Positions 48,455 to 60,505 of a DNA stretch of 64,000 nt are shown one piece after another. Origin of the DNA: Paragonimus skrjabini miyazakii (taxonomy: Eukaryota > Platyhelminthes > Trematoda > Plagiorchiida > Troglotrematidae); the NCBI GenBank assembly GCA_014338405.1, contig JTDE01000102.1, positions 156,753 to 220,752 on the forward strand, read 5' to 3'. Below the pieces are notes generated by a model. The model worked only from the letters and a program-made list of their open reading frames with translations, had not been told where the DNA came from and ran no database searches. Position 1 is the stretch's first letter, and the number at the start of each line of letters is the position of its first letter. The position numbers and the translations under genes were made by a program.

Positions 48455-51400
48455 GGAAGAACAAGAAAGTGTATGAATGCCGGTACGCCATTGACTGCGA
48501 CGCACCGTCATCTGGGATAGTGTCGCCATCTAGAGATTTTAATGATCACCAGGATCCCATCTAGATAGGTGGCACTTACCCACTTTACTCAGTGGAGCAG
48601 TCAGGGTCATCATATTTCGTGATCACGTTGTTGCTTGAACAGCACGCGGTTTTACCCAACTGTCTGTGGTCTCAGTACATAATGCTGACATGCGGAGTAC
48701 GTGGCCGAACGATCGCAAGCTATGCACCGTGAGTAGTTGACTAATTGATCACGCATCCCGAGCGTTCCATAATACGCGGCGGCCAACTGCTACATTGTTT
48801 AGGCGATCAGTTATTCCATTTAATATGGGCTATTTGGCTAACACAACGACGGTCAAACACAGTGTGCTTGTTGACATCTTCCTTGCGAACAGGCCGACAG
48901 TTTTCGAGCTAGAAAGCAAAACGGAACATACACAAGCATCATATACCCTTCTCTTTAGCGACAACCGAACGTCTTTTCGACGCTAAAAGTGACATAGTTC
49001 GGCAAAGGCAACAAGTGCCTTCGTTACCTTCGCTGATATCTCATCAGCAATATTACAAGCTGACGAGATAGTGCTACCCGAGTATGTGAAACTGTCCACA
49101 GTCTTAAGCGGATTGTCTGCAATGAAGTAGGCAGGAGTGAAAATGCCCCAGTCTTGAAGCAGCACTTGGCACTTTGGAGGTGCGAGGCATATTCCATAGA
49201 AAACAGCCCGGTCACTCACCTTGTTAAGCATAATTTGCATGTCTTTAGCACACAAGCTAACTAAGACAATGTCGTCCGCGTACTCCAGATCGGTCAACCT
49301 AACGCCAAGAAGAAACTCAACACCAATTTCACTGGACTCTTCAAGCGCACCCTCTATAATATCGTCCGTGACAATATTGAGCAAGGAGGAGATTGATTAC
49401 CCTTGACGAACCTCACTAGAAGTGATGAACGCCCGAGACAATTGCCCATGAACTCTCACCCTGCTTTTGGAATGGGCATACAGTAATCTTAATAGATTCA
49501 CTTATTTCTCTGGTACTCCGTTGCAAAGAAGGCAGTTCCGAAGCATGTTATGAGCAATCGAATCAGAAATAGTCTTCAGGTTTAAAAATATAGCGACCGT
49601 CGGCTGCCGATTTTCCAAGATTCGTCGCAGGGTAAAAGTGTGATCAACGCACCCTCGACCCGATCGGAATCCTGTCTGTTCTTCGCTTATCTGACTTTCT
49701 GTGGACTTAGTGAGCAGATGTACTCTAAGGCCAAAGAGTAACTTGGGCGCAACAGATACTAGGCTGATCTCTCTGTTTTTGTCACGTAGACTTTCGGCTC
49801 CGTTTTTGAAAACGGAAATCACTGCTAATAAGCACCAATTACGTGATACCTCTTCAGTCTCCCAAATTGTCTGGAGTATTTTCTTCAGTTCTGACATCAA
49901 CCTCTCCCCACCATCCTTGAGAAGGGAAGGAGAGGGGAGGTCTGAACCAGGAACCTTATTACGTTTCAATAACTTGGGCTCCAGGACCACTTCCGCTTCC
50001 AACGAAGGACCACCTGGAATGCAATAACTGATCAATCGGGTTCCATCGTCCACGTGATCTGGTTGAGGCCACGCTGAACTGTTTTTCAAAATGTTCAGCC
50101 GACCTGTCAATTCGTCACGATTAACTGATGATAAGTGAACCATCTTTTTCACATATGGTCTCACGCCGAGTCGACGGCCAGTACAACCACGGATTAAGGG
50201 AAAAAAGCCTTCTGCTAGTCCCATATAAAAATGTTTTTTCAATCTCTTTTAATTGTTCGGCCAAGTAGTGCTTACGGTCTTTGCGAAAGCTTTTAATCAG
50301 CTTGCGTTCAAGTTATTGACGGTCGTCATCAAATTCAGAGTCGGGTTGGATCGAACGACACTTGTTCATGACGTGACGGAAATCCAGTTCTGTCGCAACT
50401 AAACAGCTCCTTCGGAACACACCTGTTCACAGCATGCTTTCGTAGCTGCGACGATTTGCTCCCGTTGTTCGGTAAGATCCCATATCTGACTCGAACTGGG
50501 CAAGTTGTTCACCAACGCTTCCTGGTAAGCGTTCTTCATACCCCCATCACTTAAATGACAGCCAAGTATCTTGCATTTACGAGCGTATGTCCTCTGGACA
50601 AATGACAACACAAAATGGACATGCACAACAGCATGGTCCGAGTCCAGGTGGCTGCTACAAAGGGCACGACCGTCCATAACAGAGTGGCGCCACCTGTAAC
50701 TGACTGCTATATGATCCAACTGTGTCTACGGCTGAGAGGCACACTTAGGTCTTCAAGTAACACAGCGCTTCTTTCTGTGTTGAAGTGCAGTGCTTGAAAT
50801 ATACAGATCGAGGGACGCGCAAAGCTGCAGCAATGTTTCGCCACTGTCAATGCGTTGTGCCCGGACACTAAACATACCTACTAGCCGCTTCTCGTCCGGA
50901 GAAAGATGACCAAGCTGAGCATTAAAATCGCCCGCTAGTATGATGATGTCTGAGTGTTTAGTTTGCCTCAAAAGGTCAACGAGGGCATCATAGAACGCAT
51001 CCTTGACAGCATCCGAACGGAAGTCTGTTGGAGCGTGCGCCGATATAATGAACACGCAACGCCTTTCCGGTTTACGTCGGCAGACTTTTACCGATATATT
51101 GAGTATGACAGCTCACAAGCGACTGGGCACTGGGATCCAATCGAGCAAATATTACCTTGTTCTGGAACTCAGTGCTAGTCCCACTCCAGCTTTCCCATGA
51201 GATTCAGCTTTGGCCTCACCAGAAACTCTGAGAGAGAAGTGCTTCAATTGACAGTTATCTAGAGATGAGCTCAAGTGAATAACGGTGTTAAAATCGTAGA
51301 CTTGCGTCTTTGATGCACAGCACATATCAAGTTGCAAACCTGAGAGAGCACTAGCCAGAGCAGCTTCTTGCCCGATTTGTCGGAGAGTGCGGACATTGAA

Positions 51401-51796
51401 GGCGCCAGTGTTTACCAGTTGTCTTGGCCTCAGAAAACAAGTATTGACCGAAGGTACATGGAAGTCAGAAGTCATAAGTGGTAAAATAGTAGGAGGGAGT
51501 TGTGCTGGGTGAATAATGTCACTGTCAGGATAACGATAACTGCTGATACTTCTCGGTCGTTTATGCCGCAGAAGGAGGTTTACTTGATGGACCCCACCCC
51601 GAGTATTTGACCTAAAAGTCTGACCTGCGAGACAACCGGATACAGAGTTTGCACGAGGGACCCTACCCGGATCCAAGTTTTCAATAGTCTGAATCACTTG
51701 GCAGTGAGGGGCTTGCCTAGCTCGAGGGCGCAGTGAAAATGTCGGTAGTGTCTGATTCAGACCACCACTGTGCGCGGTGGATGTACTCGAAGTCAC
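48455..51796 (-). pseudogene. Nearly full-length LINE: AP-like endonuclease + reverse transcriptase (RTE-like), inactive
   Basis: The order on the minus strand is endonuclease, linker, reverse transcriptase, C-terminal domain. The endonuclease starts near 51412 with VNTGAFNVRTL, then CCASKTQVYD (the usual Glu of SETRV is Lys), SAHAPTD, AGDFNAQLG and LDSDHAVV. The reverse transcriptase (50242-48986) shows NREISLVSV, EEQTGFRSGRGCVDH, FLNLKTISDS (motif A Asp is Asn), SSEVRQG, LEYADDIVLV (YADD kept, 49282-49271) and SFTYSGSTIS. The C-terminus continues past a TAG at 48983 as RRKDVRLSLKRRVYDA and LRSFGHVLRM. Most of this lies in one frame over 3.3 kb, interrupted by stops at 51152, 51113, 50753, 50726, 50399, 49502 and about 49404; two compensating frameshifts lie at about 50240-50390. 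The clade is RTE-like by layout; CR1 relatives are not excluded. Confidence 0.88.
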
Positions 51797-54216
51797 ATCA
51801 GGCTTCCAGGTAATACCAATTTTTTTTCCACCGTACTGAATAATATGTCGGCGGTCATGGTCAAACCGTTGGGCGATCGGAGTGCTCTTTGTTTGAGAGT
51901 ACCTTATATAACCCTTTTCTTCCTGATTCGGAAGACAGTATTGCCGCCTCTATAAAAATAGTTCAACTGTATGCCCACAGGATCATGTCTCGCTACCTAA
52001 GCACTCCTACGCGGGTAGTGATGCGACACACAACCCTATGAATGTAACGGCCTTTCATCTGACTGCTCGCCTATGGCTTGTCGTCGGTTGGCAGGTGTGA
52101 AGTTCGACCTGCGAAAGATTTGTGGAGCTTCTTCGTTAGAAAACTGGTGACCAGATCCTCCCCCCTTCATCTGTCCACACGCCTTCTATGCAGTATCGGG
52201 TGGATACAGGACTTCTCGTAACCATTCTTAAAAATTTACGGGATGACAGCGCCCACCATAGTTTTAGGCATCAGAAGAAAACACACTTTGAAATATGCAA
52301 CCATAATGCATCTGTAATAGGTCGGATGTAGCCATTTTCTTCAGCATGGTCGACAAACTGTCTCACTGGGTAGGGTGACATGAAAGAGCTTGTTCTGTAG
52401 CAAATGACTGGGCGGAGCCTTTACATCAGGCTGCGATGGAATGAAAGCCGTGTATTGACTGATGAAGCCAATTTAGGAACGAGGAGTGGGAAACTGATTG
52501 TACGCAGGTAATTGTTTCTTCGTGTGTACGTTCTCGAGATGCAGTTGAATGCTCGCGGTATAAAAAGTACACCCATATATTTGGTGAAGCAAAGGAACAG
52601 TTGCTATTTTGTGCGTTCACAGCCAGAGCCAGTATTACTGGACTTCATGGTGCAGAAAGATGTACCTCAATATTACGGAATATTTTTTCCCCTAGGATTC
52701 AAACAGCAGGTCATTTTAGGATAATATAGATTTCGCCAAGCAATCAGACGATTTGACTCAGTCAAATGAGCAAAATCCTATCCAGCTTACGACATATAGC
52801 CTGGAACTCCTGGGGTCGTTCAAATGTACGCTGTGGTATACGACTTTTGCGGCTTGCACTGAAGAACCAGACGAAACGACAAACAGGTAATATACCCTTT
52901 GCCTTGAGAAGCGATAATCATATGAAAGTGAACTGAACAGTCAGTTGAGTTGGGAAATCTGCGTTGTTAGTTGCTGGACGTTGTGTAACTCAGTTTACTT
53001 AATCTAATCAGACGGACAATAAGGTGAAACATATCCTACTTCAGTGACAAAACATATATTATCAGAAAATTAATTTGGCAGATTTACCAATTTGGAGGAG
53101 TTCTAATCGTGACAATTTTGCGTTTTAGCTATATTCGAACCAAAAACTGGAACAGTACTTCCGAATGGGGCAGGCATTCTACCAGCCGGTTTACGAAACT
53201 ACCCCGGGAGAAACTCTAGAATGTCGTACTTGGACTCAGTCATCCATCTTTCTCATGTAGGTGTCCAATGATGATAAAGCGTCAGAAATAAACGTTTTTG
53301 ACTGTAAAGTCACTGATCAAATTAGACACAACCGATTCACTGCAGCTAAACTCTCGAACACATTCTGTTTTGTGACCATCGTTGAGGTTTATTAATGGCC
53401 GTGAGATGTAAAGCAGTATCTACCTTGTTAATTCTAATCATCTGATCCTTAAACACAAGTCAGTTTCTATTCTAGTGTTTCTTTGTGAAGAGTATCGGAT
53501 GAAAAAAGCTGTCCATGTGAGATAACACTCAGTCGGTACCAGCTGAATCAATAACGATTCATTAGTAAGCAAAAATAGTTGTATGGTTTTGAAAATCATT
53601 TAATGCAGTAACCAAAACAACGTTCTGTTCCACTCTCCTCACAATTTTCTCCTATGCTTCCGTATATTCACTGTTTCCCGTTCACCGGATGAGCTGGAGA
53701 GTCACGTATCATTTGAGGTAAACAACTGTCTGACATCGCTTGACCTGAAAAAATTGAACGAGTTGGTTAATATCACTGGACAAATATAAAAACGACTACA
53801 TAAAGGAAGGTTCTGTGACTCAATGACATTGTACGAGTTGATAATCAAATCAGTTATACCCACATTTGTCTCACAATAGCATACTTACGTATTGCGTTAA
53901 AAATGCAAGTGACTAATTTGTCTGATTTGTACACCACGTGGACAAATAAATGACAAGTTTGTGGAGATTTCATCCATTTTCTCTCTTCTCTGCTGGGTGC
54001 TTTCTTCTGAACGACCACTACCTAGAAGCGCATATGCGCACGTGGGGAAGTATAGTCCATCACATCAAAATTCTTTTATGCACGTTTAATCTTCTGTCAC
54101 ACCAATGTTTGGGTAATCTTCAATTTAACACTCGGGTAGCCGGTAAAACTGGCATGTTCTCTGAGTTTATCAGCATACATTAATGAGTACTGATGAGTAG
54201 TCCGGGAGTTGGTTAA
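51797..54216. other. LINE 5' flank and non-coding sequence
   Basis: The segment 51800-52250 is as GC-rich as the LINE and may hold its 5' untranslated region on the minus strand; no boundary or target-site duplication could be fixed by eye. From 52260 on the sequence returns to AT-rich background, with only short open frames (52512-52724, 53950-54183) lacking motifs. Confidence 0.4.
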
Positions 54217-54791
54217 TTTCAAGCTAAACATCACTCATATCTGATTGCAGCCCTCGCATTCCGAAAGATTTTCAGCCGGCCCCTTTCGAAAAGAAGCACC
54301 AGACTCGAGTTTCGCTCTCATTGAAGCTAGTCAGTAGTGCATATCCTTGTCAATCCCGAGACTAGAACTCTAGCCACGCTGTTCATGAGGCAACCGTGTT
54401 TTACCACTGCACCACTGACCTCATATTAGATACGACCGAATTACCATACGTGAAATCTCAGCCACTTCCGCTTGTGATTAATGATTAGGTTGCCCGATTG
54501 TCTCGATGGGATAAATATTTCTGTCTGCTAACTCAAATTGATAGCCGCGCGGTATATTAATGACCATCATGTATACGCAAACTGCATGTTTTATAATAGT
54601 AGTGTCCAGTTAATATGCCAATGCGCTAACCTCAAGCAACGAACAAATGAAACACGGTATAATATATTAAAAAGCATTATTACGTGTGGACTTGACGTTT
54701 TATGGAATATCGATATAGCAATATGTACACAAACGGTACACTTAACATACAATTTGTATGATATGTGTAAAAGCTGTGCATACAATCCCGA
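54217..54791 (-). repeat. Composite dispersed repeat, long copy with tRNA-like Pol III boxes (inverted relative to 45312-45893)
   Basis: This is the reverse complement counterpart of 45312-45893 over its whole length. Box A TGGTGCAGTGG is the complement of 54404-54414, and box B GAGTTCTAGTC is the complement of 54360-54370. The far 5' part (54540-54791) contains blocks such as ccataaaacgtcaagtccac and gacactact that are nearly identical to the other copy. The open frames seen on both strands at 54538-54804 are by-products of the repeat. Both copies end with cttgaaa. Confidence 0.8.
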
Positions 54792-57700
54792 CGAGATTCG
54801 TTAGGAATAGAAACGTTAGTGAATGTCGTTAGAGCCTTTACTGATTCACCTACTGCGTTCTAGTTCTTAATCACATAACTGGAGGATCAACCCATTATGC
54901 AAGAAACATTTATATTTTTCAGCACAAGACTGGTCGACTTCTACACAGCTTTGAATCGTGATAAATCATTTGTCATGTTTTGTCACAAATCAATCTGTGT
55001 CCAAGAAAAGTTTCCGCTACTTCACTGAACAAAATGGATATTAAGAGGTTTTTACAGCCACTTCCCTTTTTACAGTTTGCTATTTAAACAAAAAAAGCTC
55101 TCGTTTTCCCATTTCCAGAACTATTTCCACTGAGTTGTAGTTATGTTTCTTTTTTTTAACACTAGCATGTGAGAATAGCAGACTAACTTTGTTTGGCGCA
55201 CTCTGTGTGCCTTTGCATAGAATGTCTGGATGGTTTGGTTTTGTTGCCGCTGGACATATGCTGTATCCATTACTATTCCCTAGGGTAGAGCTGAAAACTT
55301 ATTTGAAGCGTAAATACCCACGTTAACTCACTACCCCTGCTAAGCTTTGCAATGGCATGAGCTGTGGCAATATAATAAGCAGGTGTTCATCAACTCTCAT
55401 TAAATTACGCATCCAGAGAACAGCCGGATTTTTGATCTGACATTCTCAATATTGATTATTCCCTGTGAACCAATTCCAGGATATTGCAGTCAAACCGCAC
55501 AGTTCGGGTGACCTATTGTCAGTCAAGTGACTGATTTTTAATGCCATTTCCAGAAAAAAGTTACTACAAATGAAATAGTTGAATACAGCCGTGGGGGTTA
55601 TTGGCTGCACATGTTTGACATCGGCTGTCAAGATGTCAATGTCCGAGATTGCACTCACTGATCCCTTGGTGACATTTGACACACCGAATCCGTTTTACAC
55701 ATTTCCTCAGCAATACAAGGAAATTTTCTGTCTCATCAGCAGCATAACAAAACAGACCAATTGAATGGAGCGAAATACAAGTAACAGAGGAGATATTCAG
55801 CACATTCAAATCAAACGGTCAACTTGAAGTCATCCAGTTGCTATATGTTTATGAGTATTAAGACGCATTATTGCTTATGTAATATAAACATATATAATAA
55901 AATCAATGTGGAGCGTTTCCCGTCAAATGTTTCCAAGAAAACGCCGCCCTTTTTAGGCAGCCTACCAGTCTGGCATCTAAAAGATTTTAGAATCCAAGGG
56001 CGTCTTTCCATCATATCCGACAATGTGTATAATTTGCAACCCTAATTTTCTCTAATCCTTCAGTTACGCAGACGGCTACTCAACCCTTCAGACTTTCAAC
56101 TCCGAAGATTTACAATCTAACCTTGTCAGTATCTGTAACAGGCAGTTATTGTGGTTCTATTCTACTGGCACTGTTACCTCAGCAATTCTACACGAACAAC
56201 TACCACCCATATCATCATGCTACATTTCTGCAAACGAGTCAGTTAAGGTTACGGATATCCCTTAAAGTCTCTCTTGTTATTAAACGTGTGGCCCATGGGT
56301 AAACAAAAGTTTGCCATCATTTACTGAAGTCCGACCCCCATACCAGCAAAACAACGAGAAAGGTTCTTTTTATAAACAGTCATTATGAATTGATTTTCAA
56401 AACAGTAAATTATGCCCTAGTTGATGTTTATCGCCAATTCATGAGCTGGACTGTATCACTGGATAAAGTCTAAAACTCTGAACATACCATTTTTGGTCGG
56501 TGTCATCAGTGGTCCTTCAAGAAAAAGCCTTTGTATATTATTCGATAATTTCGGCTTAGATTTAGCTGGGTTGCATTGAACACAAAAAGAATGTCCAGTT
56601 CAAATACCGAATAACTACAAGCTGTACCAGGGAAGGTCCATGTAACGAGTGTGCTCTTTCAAACTCATAACGTTTACACTAATCTTTCAATAACATCTAC
56701 ATCCATAAATTGCACCAGCTGAGTCAATGGTGACAAGTAAATACACTCGGGAGGGAAACCGAAGGTTTGCATAAATAACAAGCAACTAAAAACGCTGATT
56801 ATCTGCTAACTTTTACACTATGCATGAATAGAAATTTGTTTACTGCAAACTCACGAATGCTAGTGAAAGCTATCTGATCAGACGGTGAAACACTCCATCA
56901 TGAATACGTAGAAGATTCTTTGGAAGCATGGCAAATTCATATTCTATTCTCAATAGGCACAAAAACCATGTAGTTCGGTCACAAATAAAAGCGTTCTTCG
57001 AATTGGTGAATATTTCTAAGTTCCTTTCTTGTTTCTTAACACTGCTGCTAACTTCCATTGGAAACACCTTAGAAAATTTGTTTTTTATGTACACGAGACA
57101 TTTGGTCTGATTTTAGTGGCATTGAAAATAATAAGATTAGCGGTTTAATGGCAGAAGGGCCTCTGATTGATGATGTATTACTGGATTGCATCTCTCTTAG
57201 TACTGTTTAGAAATGACGTTTTAAAAATAACTTTATTAACGAAGACTTTAACAAAAAGTATTCTGGTGACCTCCTTGGGTAATCTATCTGAAACTTTTTC
57301 ATCTGTCAGCGAAGCAACATTCATTATTAATCTGTGGAATTTCGTAGGCAATAAATTCTGCAGAATCATTGGAGGTGCGAAATTCGGTCAAGTAATACTT
57401 GCAATTTTCAATTTTTGGCCAGTTGGTCACAAGTGTGACCTAGCCGATATTTCATGTGGTCGATTAATGGAAACTTCTGCATTGACTGCTTGAATATCAA
57501 ATAGTACCTTACGCAAAAGTCCCTACAAACAGACGGCTATTTGCGGGATGTTGCTGACTTTCAGTTAACTACTTAATAGGCTTTGATTTCTAGAAGGGCT
57601 GTTTCTGTGAACACCATTCAGTGGAAATATTTCGGTTAGTTACTTACCTCACGTTAAACAATAAATGCGGTAACACAGAGTCTCACATTCTCAACTGTTG

Positions 57701-60289
57701 ATGTTAACACCAACTTTAAAAATGCATGTGAGAGGTGTAGACCTGAATTCACTAAACTCTTCCGAATTTCATGTTGTCATCCGGTTCACATGCAGTTGTA
57801 ATGATACTTGCTTAGGCAGATTCAACGAAACATATATGATTGGATATTTGTCTAATCATTCCATAACACAATTAATACGGCCGATCAGGACTGTGTAATG
57901 GAGCGTGAGAAACTGTATGAAAATGACTGTACATCACACCCACCCGACAGCGGTTTGATCTTCACCCAACTCATTCATACAGTATGACAATGCGTAATAT
58001 CAACATGATTTTGTTCTCCTTTGGTCAGGTTATGTTGAACAGGCAAAATCAGCCCAAGTTGTGTGTAAAACTTCTTTCGAGACAGTGTGACAACAGAGTT
58101 GTTGCAGCAAAACATCTGTGTAGAATCAAAAGAGAGGAGTTATGTGCAGTAACTAGGTTAGGTATTAGTTTTAATCTGTAATACAATATTGTTGTCATCC
58201 AACATAATGATATACTCATTGTGACCTTATTTCCCGACGTAGATTCACTCATGTTTGAACAGGTCATCTCACCGCAACAGCAGCATTAATTTATCAAAAT
58301 AATTGTTCGGGATATACGGTATTGGATTGTGTTTTCGTTGTTTCCATGTTAGCTTAAAATTAGTTTTGGTTGTTCGAATTACATTTATAGACAGTCGAAT
58401 TAAAATTTCACTCCTATTCCACTTCGATAAGGCGCTGTTATGCTGAAGCATTGGTAAGAAGCTATCCGACCCCGTAGAGATCAATATCTTGAGAACAAGA
58501 GAATTACCCCCATCTGATCAGTAGAGTAGTTGCCAGACCATTTTGTTAATGGTTTGTGAGTAACCTGTTTGGCTGCGATCAGTCCCACAACACGTGATGA
58601 CGGCATAGATTTACTGACTTGGGAAACAGAATGATTCTGCTGTATGCATAAATGTGGGTAGGTATAAGATGGATGACAAAATACCACAAAGGTCTTAAGA
58701 TGCTCTCAGGCATTACTTTAGGCGTTTGTAGGACGTGTTAGCAGGATACAGGAACTTGTGACGTTTGAAAAGCCAGATAATCTGTACTTATCCGAATTAC
58801 TTTCTAGTGTGTCAAGATCACAAGTCGATACAAGGTCAATGCAGGCTTCAAAAACCCAAGTGACTGACAATAAATTCCCAACAGTTGAAGCGTAACAAAG
58901 GCCATACAACCGTTTTACTGAAGTGACATCAGCTACGTCAGGTTTTAGAAGTTTACAATCAAGCGATACCGTCCTCGTATGATGTAGTTGGTTTGTTTTA
59001 GTGCTATTGAAGAAGGAAAAATGGTTAAGCATTGCCAAGTGGTAAGTTTAGAAATCAAAATTATACTCCATCTGATGTACTAATCATAAATTCCGGAAGG
59101 TTCTTTAGGGAAACTGTCAGAGTGAAAGACTTCACCATATCGGTTTGGACATCACTCTGCGGTTTAGCGTTAAACAAACCTCATACTGACATTCACGCCC
59201 GTCCTGGCAATAACCTGTACAAATCCAGTAGGGAAATGTCATGTTATTTTCTATGCTACATTAATGCAGTTACCTCTCCGGAGGCATATGGTTAAGCATT
59301 TGTGTATCTGCTTCCGGGAAGGAAATCCTGTACAAAATCGATTAGGCTTACTGACTTGTCGAATATACGATGATGCCCTGAATAACAGATCTACGATGAA
59401 AACGCCGATTGATTAAGAGTGTGCTTGCATAATTGTGAACCCCAATTTAGTACTGCCTCTTTGTAAAGGTATGTCAAGTGGGTATACAGAAGCGCTGAAG
59501 AGAAATAGCAATGTTTTACGGAAATACGGCAGAGAGTTTGAGCGTACATCTTTACGTGTCTGGTTTTCCAACTCTCGTTTATGGACCGTCTTTCATAAAA
59601 GTTTTAAAGCGAGATTCAACTCAATGCTCTCTAGTTTGACCTGTTAATGTATCGCGGAACATGTTCTTCGACAATTTCGTTTTAGTGGTAAGACTGTTAA
59701 CAAATGTAGAAACTTTACGATTTAGTCATCTGTTGTGAGTAAGCAATGGCATGCAGAAAATAGGTCTGTACCCGAGTACAGAAGACTTTGAACACAATGA
59801 GTTCATTTTATGTAAACGAATTTAGTAAATCCCATAAAAGTTTATTTAGGAGTTACATACTTTTGATAAATAATCGTGTTGATGAACTTTGACTAACGCG
59901 GCTAAGGTTTTAAATTGCCTACTAATTCTATTTGCTTTCAAGATTTTGTCCCGTTTTCATCACATCACATCATTTTCTGCAGCTCCATCTAATAAACCTC
60001 GGCTGTGATTCCATTTCCGCTGACTTAAAAAACACCTTTTGCAGCAGTCAACTAGGTAGAGAAAATTTGTTTGAAGTGACCACGATAAAAAATCAAAGTG
60101 TTCTCAACTGGGCTCATACTTGTGATAACTGCTACAAATGTGCGTGATGTTAATTAAATCTACGACCACTCACCAGTAATATAATAAACTGATGAGCAGG
60201 TTTAATGAAGCCACAGGTTGTGAACTGTCTAGGAAGCCCTAATCACGAGGTTACCGCTTGAATGGTTAGTCAAACGAAGACGGTTGAAC
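54792..60289. other. Non-coding, no recognised gene
   Basis: Frames of 106-108 codons (57167-57493 plus; 58718-59038 minus) are within chance expectation and contain no motif. No repeat shared with other parts of the window was noticed. Confidence 0.5.
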
Positions 60290-60505
60290 ATTCAGACCTG
60301 ACAATTTGGTCGGGTCTAATGTGAGGTTTTTGGTTCAGTAGTCAACAAGTTTACCACACAACAGAGTTGCCAGAGTTCTGATCCCGGTTTCATCCGTGGT
60401 ACACTAATGAAGAGCTGTAACAAAATCGGAACTTCAACCTGGCTGGATAGTGTATCCGAATGTGATGACTACAATGACGTCGGGGTGGTGTTCAAGTAAA
60501 AATTG
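60290..60505 (+). repeat. Dispersed tRNA-cored repeat, degraded copy
   Basis: A box A-like TGGTTCAGTAG (60331-60341) and box B-like GAGTTCTGATCCC follow the shared lead-in tggtcgggtctaatgtgagg. The body is recognisable in ggtacactaatgaagagct. The 3' end, cgtcggggtggtgttcaag, matches the terminal gtgatgttcaac of the better copies. Confidence 0.55.

Noticed and set aside
49701..50027. 108-codon plus-strand frame
   Set aside because: It is antisense to the reverse transcriptase of the LINE and has no motif of its own.
54538..54804. 88-codon plus frame and 64-codon minus frame
   Set aside because: Both lie within the long dispersed repeat; the matching copy at 45312 does not keep either frame open.
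60180..60220. CTGATGAGCAGG as another hammerhead core
   Set aside because: No GAAA at the required spacing and no stem III.
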